Shown: piece by piece, positions 58,720-64,000 of the stretch
Layout: each line of letters starts with the position of its first letter
Position numbering within the stretch: the first letter of the stretch is position 1
From: Turnera subulata
Taxonomy: Eukaryota > Streptophyta > Magnoliopsida > Malpighiales > Passifloraceae
NCBI GenBank assembly: GCA_028386065.3
Contig: JAKUCV010002023.1
Location: 416,179 to 480,178 of the forward strand
Direction: 5' to 3'
Length of the DNA: 64,000 nt
Program-made: the position numbers and the translations under genes
The notes under the pieces: model-generated
The model's input: only the letters and a program-made list of their open reading frames with translations
What the model was told of the DNA's origin: nothing
The model's database searches: none

Positions 58720-61050
58720 TGTAACGCCCCGGATTTTCATAATTTGATTTTTGGAATTTTTGGAATTTTATTCCAATTTTACCCTTGAGGTATTTTCGAG
58801 TTTTAGTCGTGGGAATAAATTATTTTCCTTGGGAATAATGTTTTTAGGTTGGCATTTTAAGGGGTTTGAGTTTCGTCGGGAACGGGGACTTGTTTCGGGG
58901 TGAAACGGGGTTTTTAACGTAGTTGTAATTAAAACTACGTCGTTTTGATAAAAAAAAAAGTTGCCTAAGGGCAGGTTGACCGCGCCTCAGTCCAAAACTA
59001 CGTCGTTTTGGACTGGGGCCGGCTTAACCCTAAAAATCCTTCTCTTTTCTCTCTTTTCTTTCCCTACTCTCTTTTCTCTTTTTCCTCTTACTCTCCAAAC
59101 CCAGCGTCGTCCACTCTCTCTTCCTCTCTTTCTCTCCCTCTTCTCTTCTCCTCTTCTACTAATCCTTCCCCAAATCGTTACCTTACTTCGATTTCTCCCT
59201 CTCTCTCAACTTCCTTCCTTTCTTTCGTCTTCCTCTCGCTCACACCCGTCAACGTCCCCTTCATCTCCTTCGCTTCTTTTTGTGCCGTCGCCGCCCGTAC
59301 CTGTGCAGGAGCAGTGTTGCTCGCGGAGGAGCTGTGACGTAGGCCAGGGGGGCTTCGGTTGCACGCGCGTCTAAGGTTGTGCGCACGACGGCAGGGGTTG
59401 AGTGTCAACGAGTCGCAGCCGCCCTCTTCGAGTTGTCGGTAAGCCTTGCGCCTCATGTTTTCCCTCTCGTTCGTCTTTGAAGTGTTAACTGTTTTAATAA
59501 TCGAGTTGGTTTGTAGTGGCGGGTTCTATTCTTAATTGGTGGTTGTCGGCGGCTGTCGTGGGCGTGTATGGTGGTGTTGGTGTGGCTGTGTGGGTGTTGT
59601 TCTTGGAGCAGGGGCTTCGTCTCCGGGCGGTCTCGGGTGTTGCTGTTGTTGTTGTGCTCGGGTCCGTCATCCGGCTTTGTTTTCGGTAAGGACCCAAACT
59701 TCCTCTTTGTTTTTCTTTTCAATTCGTGATATCTTGTTTCGAAGTATAGCTCTTGGGGTCGGTTGTTCTTGGATGGTTTGGTTAATTGTTGGTTTGTCTG
59801 GGTTCAGCAGTTTGAGTGGAGCGTGTTCCTTGTTAGTTCGTTGGGGAATTGTTCCGGCGAGGTGGTGACCGTAATCCGGCGGAAGGTTCCTGTTCCGGCG
59901 AGCGGGTTATCCTCAGATTATTATTCGGCTTCTTCCACGGTATTACCCGATGTTGTGTAATTTGTATTCATTCATGGAAAGTACTTCTAATTTCGGATTG
60001 GGTTATGTATTGTTGGTAATATACATAATAGAAATCGAGAACGGGAAGTGTGTGGAATATGGCCGGCTTGCCGACGCGGGTAGAACCTTTAGGACGGTAA
60101 CTCGGGCTCGGGTAGAACCCTTAAATGGAAATTGGTCCGAATCGGGCCTAGGCCCGAAAATGAGATTTTTATGACTTAACTTGATAACCGTTGGACCTAG
60201 ATGGGCTTTAGGCCTGGGAACTCGTTATGGACTTTAAGGAATGGGCTCTAAGCCCAAATTTATAATTGGTTAATAACAGACTTAAAGAAGTGGGCTCTAG
60301 GCCCGGAATTGAATTTGGATTTAGATGGGCTTAAGCCCGGTGAACCTTAGGTCCCGATATTTGGAGTTTAGGTGAGAGAACAGCCTGTCGGGCTTAGACC
60401 CGGAAATTACATAATTGGCTAGCTAGGGACGGGTTTAACTCAGTTGACCATTTAGTTATCATGCATGCACGGTTTGGTTGTATTGTTTTGTAATATTTGT
60501 GTGTGCCGGTATTCAGGCACGGGTAATACATCGGGAGCTGGTGGATCTGTCTTGGGGAAAGCTCCACAGGATAATCGTCGTTGAGGTGGCTTTATACGTA
60601 TTTTTATGTTTGTATGCATGAGCTTGTTAGATTGGTCTGTTTGAGTTGCATGCCTTGTTTGCTAACATGTTGTGATCCGTATTGTGTGCCTCTGTGTTAC
60701 TATCTGCTGGATGAGCTTGACTTTTAGATTGTTATGGAATATAACATGTGGAGTGATTTTGGGTGATTTGTGTGATGTATTGTGGGTCGGAGACCCGGAT
60801 ACTTGATTGAGTTGATAATTCACACAACCCTGTTAAATCACAAATCTTGGCACACATGAACTCATAATTTATGAATAAGAATAATATTCAGTAGCAGATA
60901 GGCTACTGTATGCTGATGACCGGTTGGTTCGAGCGGGAAGTGATACCCCTCGGGTTTGCATGCGGGATAGCATGATGTATGCGGTTTAGCATATGGGTCT
61001 GTGTTGACCGGTTCTACCTCCCTCCTTCTACCTCCCCCCTTTCTACCTCC

Positions 61051-61104
<54 letters not shown>

Positions 61105-61846
61105 GGATATGTTTGGGCTTCGTGCCTGGTTTTATTGGGCTTATGCCTGGTTGTCTCATGAGACGGGACAGAGCTCGACGCACATAGTAGGGGGCCCTGA
61201 ATAATAAATATAACAATAAAAACTTAACACATAAACGGATGTGAAACATAAACTGTTGCTTGTATGTTGTTGGCATGTTAGTACTGGTTATTGTGTGTTT
61301 GCTTACTTGTGTTTGTTTCTCTACTTTCCTTTCGAACTTGCTTTGCACACCTACATAATTAGATTTATACTGCTCACTGAGTAGGCGACTCACATAATCG
61401 CCAACGTTGTCTTTCAGACTCTTAGTTAGCGTACAGTCTCTTTCTTCCTTTCCGGAGTACGGACGTGGATATCCCAGCAGGTAGCTGTGCTTCATCTCCC
61501 GGTTGGATCCATAGAGTCGACATGCATATCATTTTTATTTCTCTTGCTATTACTTTGATTATTTCTTCCGCTGTACTGAATTTTTGTTGAGATGTCATTA
61601 TTGGTTTTGATTACTTTATCGGCGGGTTGCCGGGATTGGATATTTGATGATGTTTCGGCAGGATGCCGGGTTGACTTATGGCTTGTTAAGCCGGTTTGTT
61701 TTTGTTCTTTATGAAATCTCGGATTATTAAGATTTTTTTTGGATAATGTTTTGGTATTAGATTTCGTGTCCTGGGTTTCAGGGGCTTTTTGGTAAATTCC
61801 TTTTGATTAAGTATTTTATTTGTAAAATTGGGACATGGGTGTTTCA
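58720..61846 (+). repeat. 3' LTR of chromovirus
   Basis: 3,127 bp. Compared with the 5' LTR it lacks about 50-60 bp near 59635, has an extra atcccagcaggtagctgtgc-containing insert near 61470-61502, and carries an expanded (CT)n at about 61057-61102. Confidence 0.93.
61057..61102. repeat. (CT)n microsatellite in 3' LTR
   Basis: An uninterrupted CT run of about 46 bp, where the 5' LTR has only about 20 bp with an interruption (53160-53182). It expanded after insertion. Confidence 0.9.
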
Positions 61847-61875
61847 GTTTTCTTCATTTTTCATTGCTCTCCCCG

Positions 61876-62106
61876 CTCCCCCCCCCCCCCCCNNNNNNNN
61901 NNNNNNNNNNNNNNNNNNNNNNNNNNNNNNNNNNNNNNNNNNNNNNNNNNNNNNNNNNNNNNNNNNNNNNNNNNNNNNNNNNNNNNNNNNNNNNNNNNNN
62001 NNNNNNNNNNNNNNNNNNNNNNNNNNNNNNNNNNNNNNNNNNNNNNNNNNNNNNNNNNNNNNNNNNNNNNNNNNNNNNNNNNNNNCCCCCCCCCCCCCCC
62101 CCCCCC
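61876..62106. other. Assembly gap in a C homopolymer
   Basis: 193 N (61893-62085) are flanked on both sides by runs of C (61878-61892 and 62086-62106). The gap lies in the hAT-like element that hosts the chromovirus. The true sequence is unknown. Confidence 0.95.
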
Positions 62107-62119
62107 TCTTCTTAATTTA

Positions 62120-62506
62120 GATAGTGTATGATTTCCAATTCTAGTTTTTCATATACTACGATACTAATCAAATATCGGAAAGTAGTTGCATCCACCACAT
62201 GGGAGTATGTCTCCTTATAATTCATGCGAGGTCGTTACGTAAAACCTTACACGACAAACAGTACTTTATATCTCACCATTTCATTTTATGTATTTCTTTT
62301 CCGCACAAAAAATAATATAATGAGCAAATAATTTTAAAATTTTAATTTTGAAATGATAAAAATCAGTTAAAAAATAATTGGTAATGGAAGACAACAAAAC
62401 AAAAAAAAAACATATAGCATAAAATATATAAAAAAATAATGAATTAATTTCTTAGAATTAAAAAAATTTTAGAGTTTACAATTAAAAAGGCTTGAGAAAT
62501 GAAAAT
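62120..62506 (-). pseudogene. Copia 3 reverse transcriptase, N-terminal piece
   Basis: On the minus strand at about 62330-62150: NEMVRYKVLFVV, then RPRMNYKETYSHVVDATTFRYLISI and VYEKLELEI, the usual Copia RT start. It reads on toward DIYM at 50604 once the chromovirus and hAT-like DNA are ignored. 62340-62506 is AT-rich decay. Confidence 0.75.
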
Positions 62507-64000
62507 GAAGCGCCCCGACCCGTATCTACCGTAACACAGTAAACACGTGCCGAAACTATTCTTATTGATAGGGAATACAGTACAACAACCCGTATGTACA
62601 ACTGGAAAACAAATACAACAACCATCACCCAACACGGGGACCATTATTCAGCAGCTCACAGCTCACAATATATAACAGCAGCAGAGAAAAGAGCAAGCAA
62701 CAGAGGCAGAGTGACAAACAGCCTCAAAGTCATATGAACAAGCTAACATAGTAGCGAAAATATAATACAGCATCATATGCAATAGAACAGCAGCGGAAGA
62801 CTTTATGCTCATGCAGCGGAGGTATGGATCCGAAGTCAGGTGGAGAAGAAAGCAGCAGCCATGAAACGTCGTACCTGAACTACGAACCAACTTAACCTAC
62901 AGGTTGAAACCCCGCAGACGAGGAGTGAGTCCGAAGTGCTCACCGACGAAGGATAAACAGTGATATGCAGGCAACCGTAATACAGTAAAGAAATCACAGC
63001 AAATCAACAACATATCTCATATAAGACTAAGCCAAGACCAAAAGAATATTTAACATAATTTCCAATTTTATCTTCCGGGCCCCCGTCACTGGACAAGCTA
63101 GGGTCGTACCAGGTTATCAATTAATTCCGGATGCCAGGTCAAAGAACCATACCATATCTTACTATACCGGGACCACGTCCCAAAACCGGATATTTGGTAT
63201 ATCCAAACCACTGGGTATTCGGTATACCCCAACCACAGGCATCAACATGCCAACCGGATATTCGATATATCCGAACCACTGGGTATTTGGTATACCCCAT
63301 CCGCAGGCATCAACATGCCAACCAAATCAAGTAACCAAACCAAGTAACCGACCATAGCATCCCAAAATTAATTTTCAACCATCGGGTCGTACCACTACTT
63401 TCCACATGACAATCATCATCTCATATCAATTCCAACTTTCAATTTCCAATTTCCATTTCTCAATTATCCACAGTCAATAGTTCAACATCAATCTCAACAT
63501 AATATCCACAGAATCAATATCACGGTCCAACAATCACAACAGCAATAATCACAGCAATCGATAACCAACAGTGAATATCTCAGCAGTTCAATCAAACAAC
63601 AAAGCACAGTTCATAATGTCCGTTGTATTGTTTCCAATAGGTAGGAGTGGAATCGGCTAATGAGTCAATACCTTTACAGGTCGTTTAAGGTTCAGGCCAA
63701 GGAGTCGTTTAACGAGCAATAGTTGAGGATATAGTTAGTTTATTATACGTGTATATTCCACTATACGTTTACGGTACGATTATGACACATGGCCTTTAAT
63801 TTATATTACTCGGCTCGGTTACTTCCCCGGATTAATTTTCCATTATCATCATCATTCACCATTTATTTCAAGTGCCAAAATACCATACTATTCTTACACC
63901 TATACCCGGATATTATTCTGGTATTTTATTACCTTGATAATACCCTTTCCATAATTATTTCCTCAAAATAATTATTGTAATACAATATATATATTTTCCA
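62507..64000 (-). mobile_element. Partial Ty3-like LTR, minus orientation
   Basis: On the minus strand the sequence ends GGGTCGGGGCGCTTCA at about 62506, like Ty3 LTR ends such as GGGTGTTTCA in the chromovirus. No primer site follows, so it is either a 3' LTR or a solo LTR. Its start lies outside the window. It contains a 68-bp tandem duplication. No protein is visible. Confidence 0.55.
63186..63321. repeat. 68-bp tandem repeat made of small palindromes
   Basis: Two units (63186-63253 and 63254-63321), each with ggatatttggtatatcc- and gggtattcggtataccc-type inverted pairs (6-bp arms), followed by caggcatcaacatgccaa. The pair forms four consecutive small hairpins. Confidence 0.85.

Larger units (their letters stand above)
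50775..61846 (+). mobile_element. Complete Ty3 chromovirus (Tekay/Del-like)
   Basis: LTRs of 3,113 and 3,127 bp start TGTAACGCCCCGG and end GGGTGTTTCA. The duplication GTTTT is at 50770-50774 and 61847-61851. It has a primer-binding site, gag, one pol frame, and a purine-rich tract (actggggtagaac) before the 3' LTR. Very long LTRs, pol order PR-RT-RH-INT and a C-terminal chromodomain-like end indicate the Tekay/Del clade. The LTRs are very similar apart from a deletion of about 50-60 bp, a 33-bp insertion and a CT-repeat length change. Confidence 0.95.

Noticed and set aside
61803..62131. Poly-Pro frames around the gap
   Set aside because: Artefact of the C homopolymer and N run.

Overview
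The window is plant nuclear DNA, most likely from a eudicot. The reasons are a phytosulfokine precursor gene, Ty1/Copia, Athila-type and chromovirus-type Ty3 retrotransposons, an L1-like LINE, a MULE, hAT-type MITEs and AT-rich intergenic sequence. It reads as a repeat-rich flank of one host gene. I see no rRNA, tRNA or CRISPR and nothing bacterial. The only host gene I support well is a two-exon phytosulfokine (PSK) precursor on the minus strand at 857-1257; its two short exons are easy to miss. A second small reading frame at 28415-28681 is possible but unidentified.

Layout. 1-1765: PSK gene and a duplicated AT microsatellite. 1766-8011: a degenerate minus-strand Copia element (TSD AATAA) carrying a LINE-endonuclease fragment. 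8.0-15 kb: mostly unrecognised intergenic DNA with two hairpin MITEs. 15.6-19.08 kb: a probable Tat/Ogre-like LTR in minus orientation with a SINE piece and an hAT-like piece inside. 20391-20580: a MITE with 8-bp TSD. 21526-27459: a nearly full-length decayed LINE (minus strand, 11-bp TSD). 29113-35055: a Copia element with 743-bp LTRs and one uninterrupted polyprotein frame apart from four stop codons. 35.7-62.5 kb: an old minus-strand Copia split by a stack of later insertions. These are an Athila-type element (36311-49642) whose 5' LTR holds a Pack-MULE-like transposon (36817-38255), an hAT MITE (49883-50141), and an hAT-like element from 50613 that itself holds a complete chromovirus (50775-61846). 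A 193-base N gap lies inside a C homopolymer at 61893-62085. 62507-64000: part of another LTR, in minus orientation, running off the window.

The strangest signal is at 34750-34872. In one LTR of the 29-35 kb Copia, 123 bases are the base-by-base complement of the other LTR (29550-29672) without being reversed, with one mismatch. No known DNA transaction produces parallel complementation, so this is a data-processing artefact or a deliberate edit until shown otherwise. A second signal is a 15-17 bp palindrome built on CAGGCTCAGCCTG, scattered about a dozen times through LTRs, coding and non-coding parts of the Athila element. A third is that almost every stop codon breaking the three best preserved elements is explained by a C-to-T or G-to-A change, as expected from decay of methylated, silenced DNA.
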